Part shown: in pieces, positions 16,671 through 25,773 of the stretch
Layout: each line of letters begins with the position of its first letter
Position numbering within the stretch: the stretch's first letter is position 1
Assembly (NCBI GenBank): GCA_947370975.1
Contig: CANBNG010000013.1
Location: forward strand, 55,563-119,562
Direction of reading: 5' to 3'
Length of the DNA stretch: 64,000 nucleotides
DNA from: Beijerinckiaceae bacterium
Lineage (GTDB): Bacteria > Pseudomonadota > Alphaproteobacteria > Rhizobiales > Beijerinckiaceae
Translations under genes and position numbers: made by a program
Notes under the pieces: model-generated
The model's database searches: none
What the model saw: the letters and a program-made list of their open reading frames with translations, nothing else
Told to the model about the DNA's origin: nothing

Positions 16671-18485
16671 ATGGCCCCCCCGATACTGCTTCTTCAGGAC
16701 ATTACGCTGACCATCGGCGGCAAGCCGCTGCTTGAGGGAGCGGAGCTGTCGGTCAGCGCCGGCGAGCGCCTCTGCCTTGTGGGCCGCAACGGCTCTGGCA
16801 AGTCGACGCTGCTCAAGATCGCTGCCGGGCTGATCGAGAAAGACGGCGGCACACGCTTTTTCCAGCCTGACGCCTCGGTGCGCTACCTGCCGCAGGAACC
16901 CGATCTCTCCGGCTTTGCCAATGTGCTGGCCTATGTCGAAGCGGGTCTTGGCCCCAATGACAATGAATATCGCGCGCAATATCTGCTCCACGAGCTTGGC
17001 CTGACGGGCGAGGAAGACCCTGCCCATCTGTCGGGCGGCGAGGCCCGGCGCGCGGCGCTGGCCCGCGTGCTCGCGCCCGAACCCGATCTTCTGTTTCTCG
17101 ACGAACCGACCAACCATCTCGATTTGCCGGCCATCGAATGGCTCGAAAGCGAATTGGCGTCGCTGCGCTCGGCACTTGTGCTCATCAGCCATGACCGGCG
17201 CTTCCTGCAGACGCTGTCGCGCAACACGGTCTGGCTTGACCGTGGACGCACCAAGAGACTCGATCGCGGCTTTGGCGAATTTGAGGCATGGCGCGACAAA
17301 GTTCTGGAAGAAGAAGAGCGCGATCAGCACAAGCTCGACCGCCTCATCGTCAATGAAGAACATTGGGTCCGCCACGGCGTCAGCGGACGGCGCAAGCGTA
17401 ACATGGGCCGCATGGCCAGGCTCACCGATCTGCGGCAGGAACGCCGCGACGTGCGCCGCAATGTCGGCGATGTGAAATTCTCCGTCACCGAAGGCCGCAC
17501 CTCGGGCAAGCTCGTGGCGGAAGCCGAGAATATATCCAAGAGCTGGGGCGACCGTCCCATCGTCAAGGATTTCTCGATCCGCATCCTGCGCGGCGACCGG
17601 CTGGGCATTATCGGCCCCAATGGCGCGGGCAAGACGACGCTGCTCAATCTCATCACCGGCAATCTCGAACCCGACAGCGGCGGCGTGAAGCTTGGCGCGA
17701 GCCTCGAAATGGCGACGCTCGATCAGAGCCGCAAGGCGCTGAAGCCCGAGTGGACGCTGAAAGACGCGCTCACCAATGGCGGCGGCGATTTCGTCGAGAT
17801 CAACGGCGAGAAGAAGCATGTCATCGGCTACATGAAGGACTTTCTCTTCATGCCCGAACAGGCGCGTACGCCCATCTCGCGTCTGTCTGGCGGCGAGCGC
17901 GGCCGCCTGATGCTGGCGCGCGCCCTGTCGCTGCCCTCTAATTTCCTCGTGCTTGATGAGCCGACCAACGATCTCGATCTCGAGACGCTCGACCTGCTGC
18001 AGGAAATGATCACCGATTATCCCGGCACGGTTGTTGTCGTCAGCCATGATCGTGATTTTCTCGATCGTGTCGCGACCTCGGTGCTGGTGGCCGAAGGCGA
18101 GGGACGCTGGATCGAATATGCAGGTGGCTATACCGACATGGTCGCCCAACGCGGACATGGCATTGGCCAGCCGGCTGCCGCTGAAGTTGCGCCCAAGGCG
18201 AAAGTCAGCGCGCCCAAGGCCAAGAACGCTCCGCCTGCGGGCGAAAAGCGCAAGCTCTCTTTCAAGCACAAACATGCGCTTGAAACCCTGCCGGCCCGGA
18301 TCGACCAGCAGCAGAAAGGCATCGCACTGCTGCAGGACAAGCTTGCACAGCCCGGCCTTTATGCGCGTGACCGCGACGGGTTCGACAAGATGAGCAAGCA
18401 GCTGACCGATGCCGAGAAAAAGCTTGCCTCCATGGAGGAGGAATGGCTCGAACTCGAAATGCTGCGCGAGGAGGTCGAGGGCTGA
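16671..18485 (+). CDS. ABC-F family ATPase (Uup-like)
   Basis: A 604-residue soluble protein with two ABC ATPase domains and no membrane segments. The Walker A motifs are GRNGSGKSTL and GPNGAGKTTL, and the signature motifs are LSGGEARRAALARV and LSGGERGRLMLARAL. A C-terminal charged coiled coil (residues ~525-604, after a Lys/Ala/Pro-rich linker) resembles Uup. ABC-F proteins act on the ribosome or on DNA structures rather than in transport. The start ATG 16671 has only a weak ribosome-binding site. TTG 16641 in frame is less likely. Confidence 0.88.
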   Translation: MAPPILLLQDITLTIGGKPLLEGAELSVSAGERLCLVGRNGSGKSTLLKIAAGLIEKDGGTRFFQPDASVRYLPQEPDLSGFANVLAYVEAGLGPNDNEYRAQYLLHELGLTGEEDPAHLSGGEARRAALARVLAPEPDLLFLDEPTNHLDLPAIEWLESELASLRSALVLISHDRRFLQTLSRNTVWLDRGRTKRLDRGFGEFEAWRDKVLEEEERDQHKLDRLIVNEEHWVRHGVSGRRKRNMGRMARLTDLRQERRDVRRNVGDVKFSVTEGRTSGKLVAEAENISKSWGDRPIVKDFSIRILRGDRLGIIGPNGAGKTTLLNLITGNLEPDSGGVKLGASLEMATLDQSRKALKPEWTLKDALTNGGGDFVEINGEKKHVIGYMKDFLFMPEQARTPISRLSGGERGRLMLARALSLPSNFLVLDEPTNDLDLETLDLLQEMITDYPGTVVVVSHDRDFLDRVATSVLVAEGEGRWIEYAGGYTDMVAQRGHGIGQPAAAEVAPKAKVSAPKAKNAPPAGEKRKLSFKHKHALETLPARIDQQQKGIALLQDKLAQPGLYARDRDGFDKMSKQLTDAEKKLASMEEEWLELEMLREEVEG

Positions 18486-18592
18486 GCCCTCGCCTCGTGC
18501 AAGGCCTTGCCTGACCGGCACGGCCATGCTGAGATCCCCATGCCGGATGCGAACGCGGGATAAACCGCGAAGACCGGCCTGGGAGGACGATC

Positions 18593-19648
18593 ATGGCTAC
18601 TGCCCTGCGACGTGGCGCGCGCATCGCGCTTGCCTTGGCCTGCGCCCCGAGCGCTCTGGCGTTTCTCCCCTGCAAGGCGAAAGCAGATCCTGTCGCGGAT
18701 TTCTATCGCGGCAAGACTATGCAGATGATCATCGCGACCTCGCCGGGTGGCGATTACGACACGCGCGGACGTCTCCTTGCCCGCCATATGGGCCGGTTGC
18801 TTCCGGGCGACCCCACCATTGTCGCGCAGAACATGCCAGGCGGTGTCGGGCTCGCGGCCACCAATTACATGGCCAGCCTCGCCCCGCGCGATGGCACCGT
18901 GCTGCATATGCTGATGCAGAACATGCCCGCCCATCAGGCGGTGGGCGGACAGGGCGTGAAATTCGACACGCGCAAGCTGATCTTCATCGGCAATACGACA
19001 GACACGCCCAATGTCATCAATTCCTGGGCCGAGACCGGCATCCGCACCATCGAGGATGTGAAGACGCGCGAACTCATTGTCGGAGCCGCCGGCACGGCAA
19101 CGCCCGCCGCCTATTATCCGGCCGCCCTCAACGCGATGGCCGGCACCAAATTCAAGATCGTCACCGGCTATCCGGGTGGCAATGACGTCAATCTCGCCAT
19201 GGAAAAGGGCGAAGTGGGCGGACGCGGCTCGAATGCCTGGGCCTCGTGGAAAAGCTCGCGGCCGCAATGGCTGGCCGAAAAGAAAATCCACATTCTGGTC
19301 CAGATCGGCCTGAAGCGGCACCCGGACCTGCCCGATGTGCCGCTGCTCTTCGAACTGGCCAGCAATGACGCCGACCGCGAGGTGCTGCGCTTCATCTCCG
19401 CCGATACGGCCATTTCACGCTCGGCCGTCACCACGCCCGAGACCCCGCCCGAGCGCGTGGCCGCCCTGCGCAAGGCCTTCATGGCGACGATGAAAGACCC
19501 GCAATTCCTGGCCGAAGCCGACAAGATGGGCGTCGATATCAGCCCGCTGTCGGGCGAGGAGGCACAGATCGTGGCCGACAGAATCGTGGCTGCGCCCCCC
19601 GAGGTCGTTGCCCGCGCCAAGCTGTTGCTGGAGGGCACGGGCAAATAG
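18593..19648 (+). CDS. Bug/TctC-like periplasmic substrate-binding protein
   Basis: A 351-residue secreted protein with an N-terminal signal peptide ending near CKAKADP. The pattern DFYRGKTMQMIIATSPGGDYD, followed by VAQNMPGGVGLAATNYM, matches the Bug/TctC family, which binds carboxylates and other small ligands for tripartite tricarboxylate transporters or sensors. No tctA or tctB membrane genes are nearby. GGGAGGACGATC precedes ATG 18593. The ligand cannot be predicted. Confidence 0.82.
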   Translation: MATALRRGARIALALACAPSALAFLPCKAKADPVADFYRGKTMQMIIATSPGGDYDTRGRLLARHMGRLLPGDPTIVAQNMPGGVGLAATNYMASLAPRDGTVLHMLMQNMPAHQAVGGQGVKFDTRKLIFIGNTTDTPNVINSWAETGIRTIEDVKTRELIVGAAGTATPAAYYPAALNAMAGTKFKIVTGYPGGNDVNLAMEKGEVGGRGSNAWASWKSSRPQWLAEKKIHILVQIGLKRHPDLPDVPLLFELASNDADREVLRFISADTAISRSAVTTPETPPERVAALRKAFMATMKDPQFLAEADKMGVDISPLSGEEAQIVADRIVAAPPEVVARAKLLLEGTGK

Positions 19649-19707
19649 CCCCGCCCCGGAGGGCTTAAACCGCTTGCCCTGCTACCCGCCCCCGGCTAGC
19701 AGAAAGC

Positions 19708-21516
19708 ATGGCAGAAACCCGCGCACCTCAAGACACATCCTACCGCACCCTTGCCATGCTCAGGCGGCTCTTCCTCGAGCATGGCAGGCCCCATATCCGG
19801 TCCTATATTCTGGCCGGACTGCTGATGGGGGTCGGCGCTGCCGCCACCGCCATGTCGGCCTGGCTGCTCAAGCCCGTGCTCAACCACATGGTGGAAGCCG
19901 ACGGCTTCAAGACCCTGCGGATGCTCTCCTGGGGCGTCGCCGGGCTGTTCTTCCTGCGCGGGCTGGCGACCTATGGCTATCAGGTCGTTCTGGCGCGGAC
20001 CGGCAACCGGATCGTGGCCGGCGTCCAGCGACGGCTCTACGATCACCTGCTGCGGCAGGACATGCGCTTCTTTCAGGATCGCCATTCGACGGAATTCATG
20101 ACCCGGCTCGCCATGGCGGCGGGCGGCGTGCGCGACACGTTGCAGGTGCTCATCACCAGCGCCGGACGCGATATTCTGACGCTCACCGGCCTGATCGTGG
20201 TGATGATCATCCAGGATCCGATGATGGCGCTGATCGCTCTCTCGATCATGCCGATCGGCGGCTATCTGCTCGGCCGCCTGATCGGGCGCGTGCGCAGATC
20301 CGCGCGCCGCTCTTACGACGGCTCGGCGCGCATCATGGAAACGATGCAGGAAACCGTGCAGGGCATCCGCATCGTCAAAAGCTTCAATCTTGAAAACGTC
20401 ATGCGCAAGCGCATGGCGGAGTCGATCCGCGAGGTGGAGCGCTCGGTCAATTCCATGGCGTCAGGCATGGCCGTTTCCAGCCCCATCTCGGACACTGTGG
20501 CCGGCATCGCCATTGGCGCGGTGATCTTCTATGGCTCCTGGCGCGTGACCATCGCCGGGGCCGATCCGGGCTCGTTCTTCTCCTTCGTCGCCGCCTTGCT
20601 GATGGCCTATGAGCCCGGCAAGAAACTGGCCCGCATGAATCTCGACATTCAGCAGGGCCTCACCGGCGCGCGCATGATCTACGAAGTGCTCGATACGCCG
20701 GCGACCGAAGAGCCCCGCAGCGATTTGCCCAAGCTCGAAGTCGGCGCGGGCCGCATCGTTTTCGAGAAGGTGCGCTTTGGCTATCGCCCGAATGAATATG
20801 TGCTCGATGGCCTCGATCTCGTTGCCGCGCCCAATGCCACGACCGCACTGGTTGGTCCCTCAGGGGGCGGCAAGTCCACGATCATTGCGCTGATCCAGCG
20901 TTTCTACAGCCCGGAATCCGGGACTGTCACGATTGACGGCCAGGATGTCAGCGGCGTCAATCTCGCCTCGCTGCGCGATCGCATCGCCTTCGTGTCGCAG
21001 GATGTCTTCCTGTTCCGTGGCACGATCCGCGACAATATTGCGCTCGGCCGCCCCGATGCGACGGAGGCCGACATCATGGATGCCGCGCGCATGGCCAATG
21101 CGCATGATTTCATCATGGGCTTCAAGACCGGCTATGACACGAGCGTGGGCGAACAGGGCGCGCAATTGTCGGGTGGGCAGCGCCAGCGCATCGCCATTGC
21201 GCGCGCCTTCCTGAAGAATGCGCCCTTCATCCTGCTCGATGAGCCCACGGCCGCGCTCGATTCCGAATCCGAGCGCGAGGTTCAGAAGGCGCTCGACTCG
21301 CTGCGTCAGGGCCGCACCACGCTGGTCGTCGCCCATCGCCTGCAAACCATCGTCAATTCCGACCGCATCTGCGTGATCGAGAACGGGCGTGCGGTGGAAG
21401 CAGGCACGCATGACGAATTGATCGCGGCAGGGGGCACCTATCAATCCTTCTTCGCCGCGCAATTTGGCGAAGGCGCGACGCCGCTCAGGATTGTATCTGC
21501 GGCGACCCCGCGCTGA
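19708..21516 (+). CDS. MsbA-like ABC exporter (fused permease-ATPase)
   Basis: A 602-residue half transporter with six membrane segments in the first ~330 residues and a C-terminal ATPase domain. Walker A is GPSGGGKSTI, the signature is LSGGQRQRIAIARAFL, and Walker B ends in ILLDEPTAALD. Coupling-helix and overall pattern fit the MsbA lipid A/lipid flippase group. The adjacent O-antigen ligase-like gene supports an envelope glycolipid role. The last 32 bp overlap the 3' end of that convergent gene. Confidence 0.85.
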   Translation: MAETRAPQDTSYRTLAMLRRLFLEHGRPHIRSYILAGLLMGVGAAATAMSAWLLKPVLNHMVEADGFKTLRMLSWGVAGLFFLRGLATYGYQVVLARTGNRIVAGVQRRLYDHLLRQDMRFFQDRHSTEFMTRLAMAAGGVRDTLQVLITSAGRDILTLTGLIVVMIIQDPMMALIALSIMPIGGYLLGRLIGRVRRSARRSYDGSARIMETMQETVQGIRIVKSFNLENVMRKRMAESIREVERSVNSMASGMAVSSPISDTVAGIAIGAVIFYGSWRVTIAGADPGSFFSFVAALLMAYEPGKKLARMNLDIQQGLTGARMIYEVLDTPATEEPRSDLPKLEVGAGRIVFEKVRFGYRPNEYVLDGLDLVAAPNATTALVGPSGGGKSTIIALIQRFYSPESGTVTIDGQDVSGVNLASLRDRIAFVSQDVFLFRGTIRDNIALGRPDATEADIMDAARMANAHDFIMGFKTGYDTSVGEQGAQLSGGQRQRIAIARAFLKNAPFILLDEPTAALDSESEREVQKALDSLRQGRTTLVVAHRLQTIVNSDRICVIENGRAVEAGTHDELIAAGGTYQSFFAAQFGEGATPLRIVSAATPR

Positions 21517-22714
21517 GCACCTGCGCCGCGGGGCGCACCGAGCGATACTGACCCTTCAGGACCAAGGCAAATTGCACGCCGACAACGGCGAGCAATGTCA
21601 TCCACCAGAGCTGCGCGGTGACAAGCCCCGACAGGCTGATGATGAGGCCGCAGACGAGCGCCGCCAGCAGAAAGGCCGCTGCGGGACGCGGCGCCAGCGA
21701 CGCCCGGTGGAAGGCGAACAGGACGAGCAGCGCCAGCGCCAGCGCGCCGACCACGCCGAACTCGTACCAGATCTCGAACAACACGCTGCGCGGCGTGCCT
21801 GCGGGCAGATAGGCCAGCGCAATGCTGCGGGAGAGCGAGTCGAGCCCGTGTCCGGTCACAAGGCGCAAGCCCTCGCCCAGCACGATCCGTTCGGCCGTTT
21901 GCATGGCAAGCGCAAACGCGCCCGCGCCATGGCGCATGAGAGGCGCCAGCGCCAGCGGAATGGCTGGCGCAAGCATGATGAGCGCGCCAAAAAACACACC
22001 CAGCGCCCGACCGACGCGTTGCGGCAGCGAGGTTGCGAGCGAGAAGGTGATGGCCCCCAGCGCCAGCGCGGCGAGCGCGGTTGGCGTCCAGACGGCGATA
22101 ATGGCGACAGCCACAGCCACCGCCAGAGCGCCTGCGCTCGCCCAGCGATCACGCACGGCGAGCGCGGCAAGTGCTGGCCAGACCAGCAGGGTGAGCGTGA
22201 GCGCGGCACGATCGAGCGTCGAGGTCTCGATGTCCTGCCCCGGCGCATGGGGCGCCACCACACCCATGGCGAGCGCACCCAGCGCGGCAATGGCGAGACC
22301 CAGCGGCAGCAGATAGAGATTGGACGTCTTGGTATGGGCAGGAAGGCTGGCCGCAGCAACCGCTGCCAGCAGCAAGGTGCCTGCGGTCTTGATATAGCGC
22401 TCGGCCGCCAGACCCGCGAAGGGCGTCCAGACGAGGGTCAGCCCCGCCCAGGCCAATATGAACAGTGCCGTCACCGCTGCGGGGGATGACAGGAGGCTGC
22501 GCAGCCGCTCGAGATGCGCGCGGCGCGGATCGAGCGCGACACCAAGCAGAATGAGGACCGCCCCAACCGGCATGACCGAAAAGATGACGCGGCGCGACAG
22601 CACCGCGCCACACGGCACGCCGATGGCCAGCACGGCAACACCGAGGCGGATCAGAAGTCCGGCAGCCTGCTGCGCGGGATTGTCGAGCGGGCGGGAAGGC
22701 GTGGACGCGGCCAT
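21485..22714 (-). CDS. O-antigen ligase/polymerase-like membrane protein
   Basis: A 409-residue protein that is almost entirely hydrophobic (about 10-12 membrane segments). The large loop after residue ~260 contains LGEGLRLVTGHGLDSLSR and RSVLFEIWYEFGVVGALAL, the pattern of the Wzy_C/O-antigen ligase family. It would join or polymerise surface glycans at the periplasmic face. ATG 22714 is taken as start. TTG 22720 is also in frame, and neither has a good ribosome-binding site. Its 3' end overlaps the msbA-like gene. Confidence 0.75.
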   Translation of the reverse strand: MAASTPSRPLDNPAQQAAGLLIRLGVAVLAIGVPCGAVLSRRVIFSVMPVGAVLILLGVALDPRRAHLERLRSLLSSPAAVTALFILAWAGLTLVWTPFAGLAAERYIKTAGTLLLAAVAAASLPAHTKTSNLYLLPLGLAIAALGALAMGVVAPHAPGQDIETSTLDRAALTLTLLVWPALAALAVRDRWASAGALAVAVAVAIIAVWTPTALAALALGAITFSLATSLPQRVGRALGVFFGALIMLAPAIPLALAPLMRHGAGAFALAMQTAERIVLGEGLRLVTGHGLDSLSRSIALAYLPAGTPRSVLFEIWYEFGVVGALALALLVLFAFHRASLAPRPAAAFLLAALVCGLIISLSGLVTAQLWWMTLLAVVGVQFALVLKGQYRSVRPAAQVLSAGSPQIQS

Positions 22715-22845
22715 GGGCAAAACACTTTGATCGAAAAGGCGAAAAACTCACCGAAGCTTCGCGGTCTACAGGATCTTACATGGCGCGCAACGTCTGGACT
22801 GTGGGCGCGCGGCAACAGAGGCCACGAATCAGCACAAGCTGATGG

Positions 22846-23268
22846 TTAATGCTCCGAATCGGGCGAGCGGCGCAGCGCCTTGACCTTGCCGCGCACGGCC
22901 TTGGCCTCGCGGCGGCGGATCTTGGAAGCAAAAGTCGGGCGGGTGGCGCGGCGCTGGATGGCGCGGAAGGAGGCGTCCTCGATCAAGCCCGCGAGCCGCT
23001 CCAGCGCATCCGCGCGATTGCGCTCCTGCGTGCGAAAGCGCTGCGCCAAGATGACAATCACGCCCTCGCGCGTCATCCGACGCCCCGCCAGCACGACGAG
23101 CCGCTCCTTCACATAATCCGGAAGATTGGGGGAATTGGCGGCATCGAACCGCAATTGGACGGCGCTCGAAACCTTGTTGACGTTCTGCCCGCCCGGGCCA
23201 GAGGCCCGGACGAACGTCTCCTCGATCTCGCTCTCATCGAGGCTGATCTTGTCGGTCATGCGGATCAT
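22846..23268 (-). CDS. arfB: Alternative ribosome-rescue factor ArfB (peptidyl-tRNA hydrolase)
   Basis: A 140-residue class I release factor-like protein. It has the catalytic GGQ motif in VRASGPGGQNVNKVSSAV and the basic C-terminal tail (SKIRRREAKAVRGKVKALRR) that enters the empty mRNA channel of stalled ribosomes. It lacks the codon-recognition domain of RF1/RF2, as expected. Either ATG 23268 or ATG 23259 (MTDKISLDES) may be used, and the shorter one matches homologues better. Confidence 0.9.
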   Translation of the reverse strand: MIRMTDKISLDESEIEETFVRASGPGGQNVNKVSSAVQLRFDAANSPNLPDYVKERLVVLAGRRMTREGVIVILAQRFRTQERNRADALERLAGLIEDASFRAIQRRATRPTFASKIRRREAKAVRGKVKALRRSPDSEH

Positions 23269-23306
23269 GGGCGGAATCTATGCGCTCCGCCCATCGCTGT
23301 CACCGC

Positions 23307-25145
23307 TCAGTCGCGCCGACCTGCCGTATGGCCGCGATTATTGTCGCCCGGCGCGCCGACATCGACGCGCGCATCGATGACATAGGGACGCCCTGCCCGC
23401 ACCACAGCCTCACCGCGCAGGATAGCGGCTGCCAGCTCGCCTGACGTTTCGAGCGGACCTTCGCCCTCCACGCCCTGCGCGCGCGCAAGCCCGACGAGAT
23501 CGACCGGAGGATCGTTCATCTGCTGGCCGACGAATTTATTCTCGACCGGACGACCGCGCACGACCGCCATGCGCTCCTGATGGGCAACGTCATTGTAATA
23601 GACGCGGTTGTTGGCAACCACGAGCAGCAGCGGAATGCCCATATGGGCCGCCGTCCAGAGTGCATTGCCGCCCATGGTGAAATCGCCATCGCCCACAACG
23701 CCCATGCAGAAGCGCCCAGAATCCTTCAAGGCAAGCGCCGTGCCGATGGCATTGGCCGGGCCAGAGCCCACGCCACCGCCGCCATCGAAGCCGACATAAT
23801 CAAGCGGTCCTGTGAAGTTCACCGTGTCGGACGGCCAGCCGAGCGAGAAGCCCGCCATGGTGACATCGCGCGTCTGCGTGAAATCGCGCACGACCAGCGC
23901 CAGATCGCGCAGGCCCATCATGCCTTCAGCGCGCGGCTTGGCGAGCGGGGGCATGTTGCGCACGGGGAATTTCGGCGTCGCCTTTTCGCGCGTACCACGC
24001 AGGCGAGCCACTGCCTCCGTCAAGGGACGCACGAGTTCGTTGGGAGAGGCCAGGATTTTCAGATCGACCGCAGGCAGGCCGAAATAATCCATGTTCCAGC
24101 CATTGTGCAGATATTCGTCGAGCGAGCAGTGAATGACCTTGGCGCCGACGGGCACATTCTTGCCGAGCGTCTGGGCGAAATGGCCCTTCAGATCCATCCA
24201 GTCGAGCGAGAGCACGACATCGGCTTCCTTCATCGCAGCCGAGGTTGCAGGCGAGGGACGGAAGCGCGGCTCGAAGGCATGAAGCGGATGTTCGGTCGGG
24301 AAGGCGGCAGCCGTCTTCATGTCGGTGAGCACCAGCGCGCCAATGGCTTCCGCCATTTCGATGCGCGCATCCCAATCTTCCTGCGAGCGCGACACGCGGC
24401 CCATGAGAATCACGGGCTTCTTGGCATTGACCAGCAGGCGCGCAGCTTCTTCCACCGCCTCTGCCGCGGGCGCGGGCGGACGGCCGGGCTTGTGGCGCTC
24501 GATATCGGGGAATGTCACCGGGGCGTCGAGCTTTGATTCCTGCAAGGCGACATCGAGACAGACATAAGTGGGGCCGCGCGGCTCGGTCGCCGAAATCTGA
24601 TGCGCGCGCATCATGGCTTCGAGCGTCGCGCCGATCGAGCGCGGCTCGTCATCCCATTTGGTGTAATGGCGGATCAGCGCGCCCTGATCTTTCGACGTGT
24701 GAATCCAGTCGATCCACGGGCGGCGTTCTTCGGCATCGCCCGGACCGGTTGCGCCCAGCATGAAGACCGGCGCGCGGCTGCACCAGGCGTTGAAGATCGC
24801 CATCGTCGCATGCATGAGGCCGACATTGGAATGGAGCGCCACGCCCATCGGGCGTTCGGTGACTTTCGCATAGCCCTGCGCAATGGCGACCGCATGTTCC
24901 TCATGCAGGCAGACCAGCATCTGCGGATCGCGGTTGCCGAGATAATTGACCATGCTGTCATGCAAGCCGCGATAGCTCGCGCCCGGCGTCAACGCAATAT
25001 AGCGCAGGTCGAGACGGCGCAGCATTTCGGCCATGGCGTCAGACGCCCAGCCAAGCTCCGCATTGCTAGGCGCAACCAGCGCGTCCTTGTCCGGAAATGT
25101 CGCCGTCGCGAGCTTGGGGCTCTTGCTGTCATCTGCGGAAGTCAT
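23307..25145 (-). CDS. Thiamine diphosphate-dependent enzyme (acetolactate synthase/benzoylformate decarboxylase superfamily)
   Basis: A 612-residue three-domain ThDP enzyme. The cofactor-activating glutamate lies in CLHEEHAVAIAQGYAKVT near residue 85. The central domain has PVILMGRVSRSQEDW, and the Mg-ThDP motif is GDGDFTMGGNALWTA ending VVANNRVYYND. ATG 25145 is chosen because GGGAGAGGATAAGGCGC precedes it. The reading frame continues upstream but with unrelated sequence. It could be a 2-oxoacid decarboxylase, carboligase or oxalyl-CoA-type lyase. There is no small regulatory subunit gene beside it, which argues against a biosynthetic acetolactate synthase. Confidence 0.8.
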   Translation of the reverse strand: MTSADDSKSPKLATATFPDKDALVAPSNAELGWASDAMAEMLRRLDLRYIALTPGASYRGLHDSMVNYLGNRDPQMLVCLHEEHAVAIAQGYAKVTERPMGVALHSNVGLMHATMAIFNAWCSRAPVFMLGATGPGDAEERRPWIDWIHTSKDQGALIRHYTKWDDEPRSIGATLEAMMRAHQISATEPRGPTYVCLDVALQESKLDAPVTFPDIERHKPGRPPAPAAEAVEEAARLLVNAKKPVILMGRVSRSQEDWDARIEMAEAIGALVLTDMKTAAAFPTEHPLHAFEPRFRPSPATSAAMKEADVVLSLDWMDLKGHFAQTLGKNVPVGAKVIHCSLDEYLHNGWNMDYFGLPAVDLKILASPNELVRPLTEAVARLRGTREKATPKFPVRNMPPLAKPRAEGMMGLRDLALVVRDFTQTRDVTMAGFSLGWPSDTVNFTGPLDYVGFDGGGGVGSGPANAIGTALALKDSGRFCMGVVGDGDFTMGGNALWTAAHMGIPLLLVVANNRVYYNDVAHQERMAVVRGRPVENKFVGQQMNDPPVDLVGLARAQGVEGEGPLETSGELAAAILRGEAVVRAGRPYVIDARVDVGAPGDNNRGHTAGRRD

Positions 25146-25306
25146 GCGCCTTATCCTCTCCCTGATGGCCGTTCGGAGGGGATGTTTTCGCGGGGGCCCG
25201 CCTGCGCGGTCGATCCACGGAAATTCCGCCGACCGACGGCTCGTTTCGTTGCAGCGAAGTCTAAGGGCAGGCCTGCATCGAGGCAAGGCGAGTGGACAGA
25301 TCGGGA

Positions 25307-25323
25307 GCCGGCTTTCTGCCGGC
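25307..25323 (-). terminator. GC-rich hairpin downstream of the 86-residue secreted protein gene
   Basis: A perfect 6-bp stem GCCGGC / GCCGGC with loop TTTCT lies 27 bp after the stop at 25351 on the minus strand. No T-run follows, so intrinsic termination is only possible, not certain. Confidence 0.4.
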
Positions 25324-25350
25324 CCCCCTCTTGACGCGTTTCCTGTCAGG

Positions 25351-25611
25351 TCAATTGGTGCAGACCTTGGTCGTCTTCATAGCGCTCTGCGCTTCCGTCT
25401 CGGTCTTGTAGATGACGCTATCGCCGCCCACGATTGTCATCGACGCGCCAAGCGGCTTTTCATGCACGATGGTGCATTTCTTCGTCGCGACATCCTGCAC
25501 GATGTAATAGCTCGATGCGCTCGGACTCGTCGTCATTGTCGAGGTCTGCGCAAACGCAGGCGCGGCAATGGCAGCGCTCAGCAGAGCGGCAAAAGCGAGT
25601 GCGGTTTTCAT
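25351..25611 (-). CDS. Small secreted hypothetical protein
   Basis: An 86-residue protein with a clear signal peptide (MKTALAFAALLSAAIAAPAF, cleavage after AFA). The mature part is ~65 residues with two cysteines (KKCTIVHEK and the C-terminal KVCTN) that may form a disulfide in the periplasm. TGGAGG precedes ATG 25611. The pattern YYIVQDVATKKC recalls small rhizobial secreted proteins of unknown function. No function is assigned. Confidence 0.7.
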   Translation of the reverse strand: MKTALAFAALLSAAIAAPAFAQTSTMTTSPSASSYYIVQDVATKKCTIVHEKPLGASMTIVGGDSVIYKTETEAQSAMKTTKVCTN

Positions 25612-25773
25612 CGGGAACCTCCAGAGCACGAAAGCAGGCCCTATTGCCTGCCTCGCGCCCTACAATCACCGCACCGGCGGTGGGTTCCATTCGCCATTGC
25701 CGGGCACTACCGCATGCGAGACAGACGCGCTAGCATGAGGCCACAGCCGCAAAGTGCTGACCTCGGGAGGATT

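Noticed and set aside
16611..18527. Minus-strand open frame of 638 codons antisense to the ABC-F gene
   Set aside because: Both ABC motif sets are on the plus strand. The minus frame is a codon-bias shadow.
21464..22489. Plus-strand open frame of 341 codons over the O-antigen-ligase-like gene
   Set aside because: The translation is Arg/Gln-rich without domains. The minus-strand protein has clear membrane topology and the Wzy_C pattern.
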